A DNA stretch of 64,000 bases. It comes from Jiangella sp. DSM 45060. GTDB taxonomy: Bacteria > Actinomycetota > Actinomycetes > Jiangellales > Jiangellaceae. The stretch spans positions 5,350,501-5,414,500 of the forward strand of contig NZ_LT629771.1 of assembly GCF_900105175.1 (NCBI RefSeq). Reading direction: 5' to 3'. Positions within the stretch are counted from its first letter, which is position 1. The number at the start of each line of letters is the position of its first letter. Shown in pieces: positions 17,601 through 25,535 of the stretch. Position numbers and translations under genes: made by a program. Below the pieces are notes generated by a model, which saw nothing but the letters and a program-made list of their open reading frames with translations, had not been told where the DNA came from and did no database searches.

Positions 17601-19241
17601 GGGCTTGCCGATGGTGTTCAGCTCGTACGTCGTGTCGCCGGTGGACGTCAGCACCGGGGCGCTGCGCCAGGTGCGGTGCCCGGCCGGGCGGACCTGCGCG
17701 TACACCGTGCCGACGGTCGCGTCGGTGCTGACGGCGATACCCGCGGTCCCGGGCTCGGCGCCGACGGTCGCGACGCTGCCGAAGAACTGGAAGACGCCGG
17801 CCGGGTCGGCACGTTCCTGGTCGACCTGGAGGCGCAGCAGCTCCGAACCGATGTTGCCGGCGCCGTCGGCGGCCTTCACGACGACGACGTGGTCGGAGTA
17901 GCCGCGCACGGTGAACGTGCCGTCCTCGACCGGCACCACGCCGTTGTCGTCCCACACGTCGTAGGTGACGGCGGGGGTCTCGCCGCTGTCGTCGGTCGCG
18001 GTCGCCGTGGGCAGCGCGACGGTGTCGCCGTAGGCCACCGTCGTGGGCGCGGCCGGGTCGACCTCGATGACCGGCGCGTAGTCGGCGCCGCGGGTGGTCT
18101 CGCCGACCCAGACCGGCGCGGACACGATGACGTCGCCGTCGGCCTGCGTGGCCACGATGTAGAAGTAGTCGCCGTCGGCAGCGGGCAGCTCCGGCGTCAC
18201 CCGCACCGACCGGCCGGACACCGCGGGCGCCTCGTACGCCACCGCGCCGTCGTTCGTGCGCACCCGCACGGACGTGAACGCGTCGGCGTCGTCGGGGTCG
18301 GTGAGCCCGATGTCGAGCGCGACCGAGGTGGTGTCCGCCGGCAGGATCGAGCCCATCAGCCGCCCGTTCGCGCCGAACTCGAGCCTGGTGTTCACGTCCT
18401 GCGTCGAGTACATGCTGCGCTCGCGCATCGCCCGGTAGACGCCGTCGCGGCTCTTCTCCGCGGCCCACACGCCGGTGATCGACTCGTCACCGGTCACCCA
18501 GTTGGCGCTGTGCTCGTCGCCGTTCCACACCGGCGCCAGGTGCCAGCCCTTGTCCAGCGCGATCTGGAACTGGGCCAGGTTGGTCGCGTTCTTCACCTCG
18601 ATGAGGTCGATGCGGTCGTCGACCTCGGGGTCGAGGTGCGCGAAGGCGGCGAAGTCGCCCTTGCCGGCCGGGTCCGGGTGGTTGAACTGCGCGATCGCCT
18701 CGGGGTCCTGCTTCAGCCGGGCGTAGAACGTCGGCAGGTCGTACTTGAGGTCGCCGGTCGCGGCGCCGAACGACAGCGAGTCGCCTTCGCTTCGCGCCGT
18801 CGTGAACCAGTCGGTGTTGAACAGGTTCATGTGGCCCGAGGTGTCGTACCAGGTGATCTCCTCGGCCGGGAGCGTCACCAGGTCGTCCTGCTCGGCGTTG
18901 AACGCGTCGGACTCCTCGTGCAGGTAGCGCCACTCGTCCGACACGGCGTCGCGCCAGTCGGCGGTGAAGTCGTCGCTGTTGCGCCGGTCGTAGAGCACGT
19001 CGTGCTCGGACACCGTGAAGAAGTCGGCGTCGCTGTTCTCGGCGACGTGCTCGAACGCGTCACGCGGCGTCTCGACGCCGTCGCTGACCTCGGTGTGCGC
19101 GTGGAACTCGCCGGTGTACCAGGTCCGCCCCAGGTAGGACGGCCGCTCCTCCTCCGCCCGTGCCGGTAGGGCGGCCGCGGAGACGGCCAGCACCAGCGCG
19201 GCGGCCAGCGGGACGGGGACGGATCGGGCGGAGAGCGACAC
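14628..19241 (-). CDS. Giant secreted PHP-domain / metallophosphoesterase-like / GLUG-repeat protein
   Basis: 1537-residue exported protein. The GTG start is chosen because GAGGAG lies just upstream and a clean signal peptide (AALVLAVSAAALPARA) follows. Domains in order: a CehA/McbA-type PHP domain (GEFHAHTEVSDG about residue 45, then SEHD and FNHPDP); an Ig/fibronectin-like middle; a calcineurin-type phosphoesterase domain (QTGDL about 640, GHESFFG, GGHDQVHS about 790); then two copies of a GLUG-repeat beta-helix module (about 950-1200 and 1250-1530). The phosphoesterase site is degenerate: the leading D-x-H is GSGHW and the GNHE motif reads GDAE. The PHP ligands look intact. Substrate binding by the GLUG repeats and a surface or extracellular location are inferences. 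No sortase signal or terminal anchor is visible. Confidence 0.85.
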   Translation of the reverse strand: MSLSARSVPVPLAAALVLAVSAAALPARAEEERPSYLGRTWYTGEFHAHTEVSDGVETPRDAFEHVAENSDADFFTVSEHDVLYDRRNSDDFTADWRDAVSDEWRYLHEESDAFNAEQDDLVTLPAEEITWYDTSGHMNLFNTDWFTTARSEGDSLSFGAATGDLKYDLPTFYARLKQDPEAIAQFNHPDPAGKGDFAAFAHLDPEVDDRIDLIEVKNATNLAQFQIALDKGWHLAPVWNGDEHSANWVTGDESITGVWAAEKSRDGVYRAMRERSMYSTQDVNTRLEFGANGRLMGSILPADTTSVALDIGLTDPDDADAFTSVRVRTNDGAVAYEAPAVSGRSVRVTPELPAADGDYFYIVATQADGDVIVSAPVWVGETTRGADYAPVIEVDPAAPTTVAYGDTVALPTATATDDSGETPAVTYDVWDDNGVVPVEDGTFTVRGYSDHVVVVKAADGAGNIGSELLRLQVDQERADPAGVFQFFGSVATVGAEPGTAGIAVSTDATVGTVYAQVRPAGHRTWRSAPVLTSTGDTTYELNTIGKPGEVYQDTVTGQPLRSHEFALTGLRDTTRYEYRFGVAVDGAAPRATDEAAWSDVRGSFVAGGKQNRPIYLLGSGHWRGALDAIRDRAPGGDTVVQTGDLVARGVHREYWEDVFDHVYAGLDLQVAPVVGDAESDGDLEYNLVSPDRNAITSSMYALPGGGPIGETAYSFDRGDVHVVVLNTTQDLDAQLDWLVDDVHAASKPWTVVVGHESFFGSAGTPRPGQNARRQQVAELFSRLGVDLYVGGHDQVHSRTEVDGVTFLALGASAQQGTALQATRRGLELSTYAMDGRLVDQAVLARPSGSWDVSHAALDGVGLISYPGAPRAVTVEAVRSGPGGEVLDARVVEVDLDERGAEQWVAFDPPLTAGAHDTVRVHFWDSPRKNEELRPAVVLQEGLAGSGTAEDPYLLDSADDLAKIGTDPAASYRLTTDLDLTGVVARVEAFSGDLDGDGHTLTGLTSTTGGLIGGNAGTVHDLAIVAADVATATARGGILADTNTGTVERVYTTGLVTAGSRAGGIVGDNAGVLRDAYSTARVQSYGTEAGGVVGVALAGSTTERVYAAGPVGASTRNAGGVAGYGYTGTVLRDSVALNPSVTAPSWAHRVLGRVLAGNTASLSDNWAAEGVVADVPAVLDPPAADNLAGATATAAQVRDPAFFRDTLGWDLDAVWAWSADGHRPVLRSVPEDVPPGTGEPGTPSLPRDTDGAYLVSSAADLGQLTAFPSAAYRLAADLDLSGHPGLAVARTGFSGSLDGAGHRLTGFTSSSGGLFPLIAAGGRVHDLAVDGAAVETAGANVGILADTSRGVVERVTTSGLMVGGSTVGGVVGYSYGQLRDSYSTAAVYAVAGRQAGGVAGITGAGSLTERTYATGHVEVVGNANAGGISGYAYTGTTLRDSMALNSRVVATGYAHRVVARVLAGNTATLIGNAASETVDARTQSVPATGPDTLNGATRTAAEAATQATYAAMGWDFDSVWTFSASLGRPVLQGVDAAG

Positions 19242-19565
19242 CTGCGACTCCTCGGGACGGACGGCGCGAAACGGCACGAGACCGTCCGCCACCGTGCCCG
19301 GCCCACATGACCGGCGCCTGGTGTCCGCGACGACGGCAGGTGACCAGCCGGTGAACTACCGGCCGGTAGACCCCCGGCCCGGCCGGTGATCGACAACTCC
19401 GAAAAGTGTCCGAATTGTGGGCCAACATTTCGGACGCGTAACGATTCCGGGCCGTCACGCAGCGTGTCGATCATGTCAAGAAGCGACGAAGGCGCAGCTC
19501 AATGCGGCTGACCCTACTCATGGAATGCAGCTACGAGATCGTCACGGCATGGCCGGCATAGCTCA

Positions 19566-19580
19566 AGAGGTCCAACCTCT
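19566..19580. promoter_or_regulatory. GntR-type operator, copy 1
   Basis: AGAGGTCCAACCTCT is a perfect AGAGGT-N3-ACCTCT palindrome. Together with copy 2 (centres 35 bases apart) it brackets the presumed promoter of the M19/Dpp operon. The GGT-N3-ACC core is typical of GntR regulators with a FadR-like helix. The UTRA-type GntR at the end of the operon is the natural binder. Confidence 0.65.
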
Positions 19581-19600
19581 CGTTATGGTGTGCCCTCAAT

Positions 19601-19615
19601 AGAGGTTGGACCACT
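19601..19615. promoter_or_regulatory. GntR-type operator, copy 2
   Basis: AGAGGTTGGACCACT matches AGAGGT-N3-ACCTCT at 11 of 12 arm positions and ends just before the ribosome site of the first operon gene. As arms of one larger structure, this and copy 1 also form a 12-bp inverted repeat. Confidence 0.6.
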
Positions 19616-19626
19616 TGGAGAAGCCG

Positions 19627-20829
19627 ATGCAGAAACCAGGCGTGCGCTACCGGGGCTACCGCAGTTTCGACTACCTCGAACCGCACACCGACTTCCGCGT
19701 CTTCGACCTCGCCCAGGAGATCGGCCGCGTACCGGCGTACGACCTCGGGCTGGACGAGGAGCAGACGCGGCGGGTGACGGAGATCCTCGGCCGTGAGCAC
19801 GTCATCTCCCTGCACGAGCACCCGAAGATCCTCACGACGGACCCGACGCTGCTGAAGGAGTACAACGGCACCGGCCGCAACGCCTTCGGGTTCGAGGGGA
19901 TCGCCCGGTCGGGCATGACCGCGTTCTTCGACAACTTCATGAACGGCACCAACACCGTCACGTCGGAGCACGGGTGGAAGTGGAACGACGTCGTCTTCGA
20001 CCTCGGCCTGCGCTTCGCCGACGTCGCGCAGCAGGACCACGTCGTCCTCGCGCGCACCGTCGCGGACCTGGAGAAGGCCAAGGCCGAGGGGCGCATCGCG
20101 ATGATCGCCGGGCTCGAGGCCGCGACCGCGATCGAGAACGAGCTGGACCGCCTCGACATCCTCTACGGGCTCGGCGTGCGGCAGATGGGCATCGCCTACT
20201 CGATGGCCAACCAGCTCGGCGCCGGGCTGGCCGAGCCGCAGGACGGCGGGCTCACGCTGTTCGGCGGCCGCGCCGTCGAGCGGATGAACACGCTCGGCAT
20301 CGCCATCGACATCTCGCACTCGTCGGACCGCACCAGCCGCGACGTCATCGAGCGATCGTCGGTGCCGGTGTTCATCACGCACGCCGGCGCGCGCACGGTC
20401 TGGCCGACCAACCGGATGAAGCCCGACGACGTCATCGTCGCCTGCGCCGAGCGGGGCGGCGTCATCGGCATCGAGGCGGCGCCGCACACGACGCTGTCCG
20501 AGCAGCACCCGGAGCACTCGCTGGAGTCGGTCATGGACCACTTCCAGTACTGCGTCGACCTGGTCGGCATCGACCACGTCGCGTTCGGGCCCGACACCAA
20601 CTTCGGCGACCACGTCGGGCTGCACGACTCGTTCACCGGGCATCTCAGCATCGCCGGCGCGCACGGGCACGTGGACCATCCGCGGGTCCCGTACGTCGCC
20701 GGCGTCGAGAACCCGGCGGAGAACTTCACCAACATCGTCGGCTGGCTGGTCAAGCACGACTGGTCCGACGACGACATCAGCAAGGTCATCGGTCTGAACA
20801 TCCTGCGCGTACTCAAGGAGGTCTGGTGA
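19627..20829 (+). CDS. Peptidase M19 family dipeptidase, paralogue 1
   Basis: 400-residue membrane-dipeptidase (renal dipeptidase) family protein, somewhat longer than the usual 320-370. Candidate binuclear-zinc ligands are visible in order: His in ISLHEH, the bridging Glu in IAGLEAA, His in ISHSSD, His in ITHAGAR and Asp in FGPDT. No signal peptide is present, so it acts in the cytoplasm. M19 enzymes cleave dipeptides and tolerate a D-residue at the C-terminal position. ATG is chosen because GGAG lies 6 bases upstream; a TTG frame extends to 19606 but overlaps the operator. First gene of the operon; its stop overlaps the receptor gene as GTGA. About two-thirds of positions look identical to the second M19 at the operon's end. 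Confidence 0.9.
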   Translation: MQKPGVRYRGYRSFDYLEPHTDFRVFDLAQEIGRVPAYDLGLDEEQTRRVTEILGREHVISLHEHPKILTTDPTLLKEYNGTGRNAFGFEGIARSGMTAFFDNFMNGTNTVTSEHGWKWNDVVFDLGLRFADVAQQDHVVLARTVADLEKAKAEGRIAMIAGLEAATAIENELDRLDILYGLGVRQMGIAYSMANQLGAGLAEPQDGGLTLFGGRAVERMNTLGIAIDISHSSDRTSRDVIERSSVPVFITHAGARTVWPTNRMKPDDVIVACAERGGVIGIEAAPHTTLSEQHPEHSLESVMDHFQYCVDLVGIDHVAFGPDTNFGDHVGLHDSFTGHLSIAGAHGHVDHPRVPYVAGVENPAENFTNIVGWLVKHDWSDDDISKVIGLNILRVLKEVW

Positions 20830-22475
20830 AGGGCACGATCGGACACATCCGCAAGGCCGGCGCGGCACTCGCCGTCGCGGCACTCGTCGCGACCGCGGGC
20901 TGCTCGCTCAACGAGGGCGGCGGCGAGTCCGCCGGCGGCTCGAACGACGGTTCGGGCGAGCAGGCCGGTGGCGCCACGCTGCGCATCGGCACGACGACGG
21001 ACATGGAGAACTTCAACCCGCTGCAGTCGCTCTCGAAGACCGACAGCTGGATCCTCAACGCCACCTACCCGACGCTGCTGCGCATCGACGGCAACGCCCA
21101 GAAGGTGCCGGAGCTGGCCGAGGAGTACACCACCGAGGCCGACGGCAGCGTCGTCGTGTTCCACCTGCGTGACGACTTCGAGTGGTCCGACGGCACGCCG
21201 GTGACGGCGAAGGACGTCGCGTTCACCGCCCAGGCGATCATGGACTACCAGCTGGGCAACGTCGCGGCGAAGCTCACCTGGGTCACCGGCATCGAGGTGC
21301 GCGACGACCAGACCGTCGCGTTCACGCTGAGCGAGCCGTACGCCCCGTTCGCCGAGGGCGTCGGGTTCTGGATGCGGATCGTGCCCGAGCACATCTTCAG
21401 CCAGGTCGGCGACGTCTCGCAGTTCGCCAACGACGCCGACTGGGTCGGCGCCGGCGCGTACATCCTCGACTCCGCCACCAAGGGCCAGCGGTACACCCTG
21501 AAGGCGAACGAGAACTACCCGTACGCCCCCGAGGGCGGCGCCGCCGTCGAGACCGTCGAGTACGTCGTCTACCCCGACGTCAACACGATGATCCTGGCGC
21601 TGCGCAACGGCGACATCGACCTCATGGGCACGCCGGTCCCGGTGTCCGCGGTGGCCTCGCTGGAGACCGAGGAGAACATCGAGGTCGAGACGGTCGGCTC
21701 GCTCGGCTTCGCGCACCTCACCTACAACATGCAGAACCCGGTGCTGGCCGACCAGGCGGTGCGGCAGGCGCTGTCGATGGTCGTCGACAGCAAGTCGATC
21801 ATCGAGACGATCCTGCAGGGCGACGGCCAGGAGATGGTCGGCCCGATCTCGCCGATCTTCGCCGACTACGACAACACCGACCTCGAGGCGTACCCGTTCG
21901 ACCCCGAGGGCGCCCGCGCGCTGCTCGAGGGCGCCGGCTACACCGACGCCAACGGCGACGGCATCCTCGACGACCTGGCCTTCGAGATGGTCTGCGACCA
22001 GTCCAACGCCAACCTCACCCGGGTGGCCGAGGTGGTCCGCGACGACGCCGCCGAGGCGGGCATCCAGATCGACCTCGCCTGCATCGAGCGGAACACGTTC
22101 CTCAGCCGGACCCGCGGCGGCGAGTACGACATCGACCTGTCGCAGTGGGGCGTCTTCGACAACCCGATGGACCAGCTGCGCAGCACCTACCTGTCGTCCA
22201 ACCCGGGCGGGATCAACTACAACCTGGTCGCCGATCCGGAGCTGGACGCCCTGGTGAACGACGCCGCGGTGACGGCCGACCCGGACCAGTTCGTGGAGAA
22301 GATCAAGGGCATCGACGCCTACGTGCACGACCAGGCGCTGCTGACCCCGCTGTACGTGGAGAACTTCCGCTTCGCGTACCGCGGTGACCGGTTCACCGGC
22401 TTCGACCCGTCGCCGTCGGACCTGCTCGGCATGGTCACCGGCTACTCGCTGTCCCAGGTCACGACGGTCGACTGA
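20826..22475 (+). CDS. ABC transporter substrate-binding lipoprotein, peptide/nickel (SBP_bac_5) family
   Basis: 549-residue receptor with a lipobox (VATAGC, Cys about residue 26), then a Gly/Ser-rich linker and the family-5 fold: LRIGTTTDMENFNPLQS, FHLRDDFEWSDGTPVTAKDV, and QAVRQALSMVVDSKSI. The length suits Dpp/Opp receptors. It captures the operon's substrate outside the cell and hands it to the two permeases downstream. The GTG overlaps the M19 stop, with AAGGAGG in front. Substrate is unknown; association with two dipeptidases suggests a small peptide or amide-linked compound. Confidence 0.93.
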   Translation: MKGTIGHIRKAGAALAVAALVATAGCSLNEGGGESAGGSNDGSGEQAGGATLRIGTTTDMENFNPLQSLSKTDSWILNATYPTLLRIDGNAQKVPELAEEYTTEADGSVVVFHLRDDFEWSDGTPVTAKDVAFTAQAIMDYQLGNVAAKLTWVTGIEVRDDQTVAFTLSEPYAPFAEGVGFWMRIVPEHIFSQVGDVSQFANDADWVGAGAYILDSATKGQRYTLKANENYPYAPEGGAAVETVEYVVYPDVNTMILALRNGDIDLMGTPVPVSAVASLETEENIEVETVGSLGFAHLTYNMQNPVLADQAVRQALSMVVDSKSIIETILQGDGQEMVGPISPIFADYDNTDLEAYPFDPEGARALLEGAGYTDANGDGILDDLAFEMVCDQSNANLTRVAEVVRDDAAEAGIQIDLACIERNTFLSRTRGGEYDIDLSQWGVFDNPMDQLRSTYLSSNPGGINYNLVADPELDALVNDAAVTADPDQFVEKIKGIDAYVHDQALLTPLYVENFRFAYRGDRFTGFDPSPSDLLGMVTGYSLSQVTTVD

Positions 22476-22518
22476 CCGTCCGTCCACGTCCACTCATCGG
22501 GAGGGTGGGTAGCACACC

Positions 22519-23472
22519 GTGTTGAGGTATGCCGCGAGTCGGCTGTTCCGCGCGATCCTGACCATCTGGATCGCCGTGACGGTGACGTTCTTCCTGCTGC
22601 GGCTGCTGCCGGCGGACCCCACCCTCCTGGTGGTGGAGGGCGACATGACCCCGGAGATGCAGGACGCGCTCCGGAGTCAGTACGGCCTGGACAAGCCGAT
22701 CCTCCAGCAGTACGTGCTCTACCTGGGCCAGCTGGTCCAGGGCAATCTCGGTGTCTCGTTCCGGCAGCTGGTGCCGGTCAGCGAGCTGCTGCTGAACCGG
22801 CTGCCGTGGACGCTGCTGCTGGCCGGCTCGGCGTTCGTGCTGACACTGCTGATCGGCATCCCGCTCGGCGTGAAGGCGGCCGTCGGCCGCGGCGGCATGG
22901 TCGACCGCGCCGTGCAGTTCTTCGGCATCACGTCGAACGCGCTGTTCATCCCCAGCGTCGCGATCCTGCTGCTGGTGGTGTTCGGGTCGAACCTCGGCTG
23001 GTTCCCGATCGGGCAGGCCATCGACCCGGACACCCGCGGGCTGGCCGCGTACGTCTCACTGCTGCACCATCTGGCGCTGCCGTTGTTCTCGCTGGTGCTG
23101 GTCCAGCTCGGGCCGTACGCGCTGACGCTGCGGACGAACATGGTCGAGGTGCTCGGTGAGGACTACATCACCAGCGCCCGCTCGCGCGGGCTCACCCACC
23201 GCCGGGTGGTGTGGCGGCACGCGCTGCGCAACGCGGTGCTGCCGGCGCTGATGCTGATGGGCCTGCAGCTCGGCACGCTGATCGGCGGCGCCGTGCTGAC
23301 CGAGACGGTGTTCGCCTATCCGGGCGTCGGCCGGCTGATCTTCGAGTCGGTGCAGCAGCTGGACTTCCCGGTGCTGCAGGGCGCGTTCGTCATCCTCGCG
23401 GTGACGGTGGTGCTGGCGAACCTGCTCACCGACCTGCTCTCGATGGTTCTCAACCCAAGGATCCGCACATGA
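22519..23472 (+). CDS. ABC transporter permease, DppB/OppB type
   Basis: 317-residue membrane protein with six predicted helices. The DppB N-terminus is present (LFRAILTIWIAVTVTFFLLR, then LPADPT), as is the EAA-loop that contacts the ATPase (SARSRGLTHRRVVWRHALRN). It forms the translocation pore with the next gene's product. GTG start with GAGGGTGG about 10 bases upstream. Ends as an ATGA overlap with the partner permease gene. Confidence 0.93.
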   Translation: MLRYAASRLFRAILTIWIAVTVTFFLLRLLPADPTLLVVEGDMTPEMQDALRSQYGLDKPILQQYVLYLGQLVQGNLGVSFRQLVPVSELLLNRLPWTLLLAGSAFVLTLLIGIPLGVKAAVGRGGMVDRAVQFFGITSNALFIPSVAILLLVVFGSNLGWFPIGQAIDPDTRGLAAYVSLLHHLALPLFSLVLVQLGPYALTLRTNMVEVLGEDYITSARSRGLTHRRVVWRHALRNAVLPALMLMGLQLGTLIGGAVLTETVFAYPGVGRLIFESVQQLDFPVLQGAFVILAVTVVLANLLTDLLSMVLNPRIRT

Positions 23473-24356
23473 GCACCGAGCCGCAGTCCCTCGTCGCCGA
23501 CCCCCAGGCGGCGGTGCTGACCAGCACCCGGCGCCGTCGATCCGGAGGCTTCTTCTCCGCGCCGTCCGGCTGGCTGTCCGTGGGCGTGCTGGCGCTGTTC
23601 GCGCTGGTCGCGATCTTCGGGCCGCTGTTCGTGGACTCTCCCAGCGGCCTGGGCACCGACATCCTGCAGCCGCCGTCCGCGTCGCACTGGTTCGGCACCG
23701 ACGACCTCGGCCAGGACGTGTTCGCCCAGGTCGTGTGGGGCACCCGGATCAGCCTGCTGGTCGGGGCGGTGGCGTCGCTGATCGCGATCTGCATCGGCAC
23801 GCTGCTGGGCCTGGCCGCCGCCTACGTGAAGCGGCTGGACCCCGTCGTCACCACCGCCACCGACGTCATGCTGTCGCTGCCGATGCTGCCGCTGATGATC
23901 CTGGTGACGGCGCTGGCCGGGCCGAGCGTCGTCACGCTGATCACCGTCATCGGGCTGCTGTCGTGGCCCGAGGTGACCCGGATGATCCGGGCGAACGGGC
24001 TGGTCGTCGCCGCGATGCCGTACATCGACGGCGCCCGCGTGCTCGGCGCCGGCGCGTCGCGCATCATCTCCCGCGAGATCCTGCCCGCGGTCATGCCGCT
24101 GGTCGTCGTCAACGTGCTGCTCACCGCGGCCCGCGCGGTCATCGCCGAGGCCGGGCTGTCGTTCCTCGGCATGGGCGACCCGTCGTCGTGGTCGTGGGGC
24201 CGCATCCTGCTCAACGCGCAGCGCTCCGGGACCATCGCGTCGGCCTGGTGGCAGACGCTGTTCCCGTCGCTGGCGATCCTGCTGCTCGTGCTGGCCGCGA
24301 CCATCGCCGGCATCCGCTACAACGACTCGCGCGACCCGCGCACCCGAGGAGTGTGA
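23469..24356 (+). CDS. ABC transporter permease, DppC/OppC type
   Basis: 295-residue partner permease. Its hallmark sequences are SHWFGTDDLGQDVFAQVVWG, the EAA-loop IDGARVLGAGASRIISREIL, and SFLGMGDPSSWSWGRIL near the C-terminus. Six membrane segments are expected after a cytoplasmic Arg-rich N-tail (TRRRRSGG). ATGA overlap with DppB; the next gene begins four bases after the stop. Confidence 0.93.
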   Translation: MSTEPQSLVADPQAAVLTSTRRRRSGGFFSAPSGWLSVGVLALFALVAIFGPLFVDSPSGLGTDILQPPSASHWFGTDDLGQDVFAQVVWGTRISLLVGAVASLIAICIGTLLGLAAAYVKRLDPVVTTATDVMLSLPMLPLMILVTALAGPSVVTLITVIGLLSWPEVTRMIRANGLVVAAMPYIDGARVLGAGASRIISREILPAVMPLVVVNVLLTAARAVIAEAGLSFLGMGDPSSWSWGRILLNAQRSGTIASAWWQTLFPSLAILLLVLAATIAGIRYNDSRDPRTRGV

Positions 24357-24359
24357 CCC

Positions 24360-25535
24360 GTGCACCTGCCCGACTCGTTCTACCTCGGTGCGCTCGACCG
24401 CGTGGTCGAGCGGCTCGGCGCCGACGGCCACGACGGCCTCCTGGTCACCCATCCCGCCGACGTCGCCTACCTCGTGGGGTTCTGCTACGCGGTCACCGAG
24501 CGCCCGGTGTACCTGTGGATCGGCGCCGACCACGACCGGTTCGTGCTCGTGCCCGAGCTGGACCGCGAGTACGCCGAGCAGCAGCGCATCCACGCGCCCG
24601 TCCAGACCTACTTCGAGTACCCCGGCGTCACCAGCCCCGAGGAGATCCTGGGACAGTTGCTGCGCCACCGTGGCCTCGGCTCGGCCCGCATCGCCTACAC
24701 GTCGTCGATCTCGGTCGGGACGTTCGACCGGCTGCGCGGCGAGCTGCCGGACGCCACCTGGACGACGACGGACGTCGTCGCCGGGCTGCGGCTGACCAAG
24801 GCGCCGGAGGAGATCGCGCTGCACCGGCAGGCCGCGGACATCTGCGACTCCATGCTGGCCGCCGGCCGCGCCTACATCGAGGACGCCATCGCCGCGGGCG
24901 GCGAGCTGCCCCGCGAGGGCGAGATCGCCCGGCACGTCATCGGCCACGGCACCGACCTCGTCTACCAGCGCTACGACCACGTGGTGTTCACGACGAAGCT
25001 GGCCGGCGGGCTTGTTTACGCCGGGCCGAACGCCGCCAACCCGCACGGCCTGCCCAGCAGCCGCCGGCTCCAGCGCGGCGACACGCTGATCCTGTCGCTC
25101 GGCGCGGCCGTGCTGAGCCGGTTCGTCGAGAGCGAGCGGACGTTCGTCATCGGCGAGCCGAGCGCGGACCAGCGCCGCTACTTCGAGACCGCCCGCACCG
25201 CGCAGCACGTCGGCACCGAGGCCATGCGCGTGGGCCGCACCTGCGCCGACGTCAACGCCGAGTGCCTCGGCGTCATCCGCGACGACGGGCTGGGCGAGTA
25301 CCTGCGGCACCGTCAGGGCCACGGCATCGGCGTGCAGCAGCACGAGGCGCCGTGGGTCGAGGACGGCGACCCGACGCCGCTGGCTCCCGGCATGGTGCTG
25401 TCCAGCGAGCCGGGCGTCTACGTCCCCGGCCACGGCGGCTACCGCATCTCCGACACCGTGCTGGTCACCGACGACGGTCCCGAGCGGCTCACCACCTACC
25501 CGCGCACCCTCGAGGAGAACGTGATCCCGGCATGA
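24360..25535 (+). CDS. M24-family 'pita-bread' hydrolase, creatinase-like (metal ligands lost)
   Basis: 391-residue protein with a creatinase/prolidase N-domain followed by a pita-bread domain. The five metal ligands of true M24 aminopeptidases are largely replaced. The first two Asp positions read ILSLG and ESERT, and the last Glu reads RISDTV, while His (RQGHGIG) and one Glu (SSEPG) remain. Creatinase, a metal-free amidinohydrolase of this family, shows the same Asp-to-Ser (ILSLN) and LERT pattern, as far as I recall it. So it is more likely a metal-independent C-N hydrolase than a prolidase. It is cytoplasmic. Substrate unknown; it presumably acts on the imported compound. ATGA overlap with the next gene. 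Confidence 0.8.
   Translation: MHLPDSFYLGALDRVVERLGADGHDGLLVTHPADVAYLVGFCYAVTERPVYLWIGADHDRFVLVPELDREYAEQQRIHAPVQTYFEYPGVTSPEEILGQLLRHRGLGSARIAYTSSISVGTFDRLRGELPDATWTTTDVVAGLRLTKAPEEIALHRQAADICDSMLAAGRAYIEDAIAAGGELPREGEIARHVIGHGTDLVYQRYDHVVFTTKLAGGLVYAGPNAANPHGLPSSRRLQRGDTLILSLGAAVLSRFVESERTFVIGEPSADQRRYFETARTAQHVGTEAMRVGRTCADVNAECLGVIRDDGLGEYLRHRQGHGIGVQQHEAPWVEDGDPTPLAPGMVLSSEPGVYVPGHGGYRISDTVLVTDDGPERLTTYPRTLEENVIPA

Larger units (their letters stand above)
19242..19626. other. Divergent 385-base regulatory region before the M19/Dpp operon
   Basis: Separates the giant secreted-protein gene (minus) from the M19 operon (plus). It has TCCGAAA and TTTCGGA arms about 24 bases apart (around 19400-19436), of unclear meaning, and two strong GntR-type operators near the right end, listed next. 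No coding frame is credible. The promoter of the minus-strand gene could not be assigned. Confidence 0.6.

Noticed and set aside
16185-19169. 994-codon plus-strand open frame
   Set aside because: Antisense shadow of the PHP/GLUG gene; no recognisable domain and biased Arg/Val/His/Gly content.
19395-19440. TCCGAAA/TTTCGGA inverted repeat as a terminator or operator
   Set aside because: Only 7-bp arms with about 24 bases between, and the flanking genes diverge, so no terminator is needed; left undescribed as a site.
24360-25535. Call as Xaa-Pro aminopeptidase/prolidase
   Set aside because: Three of the five expected metal ligands are replaced, so the metallopeptidase label is not supported.
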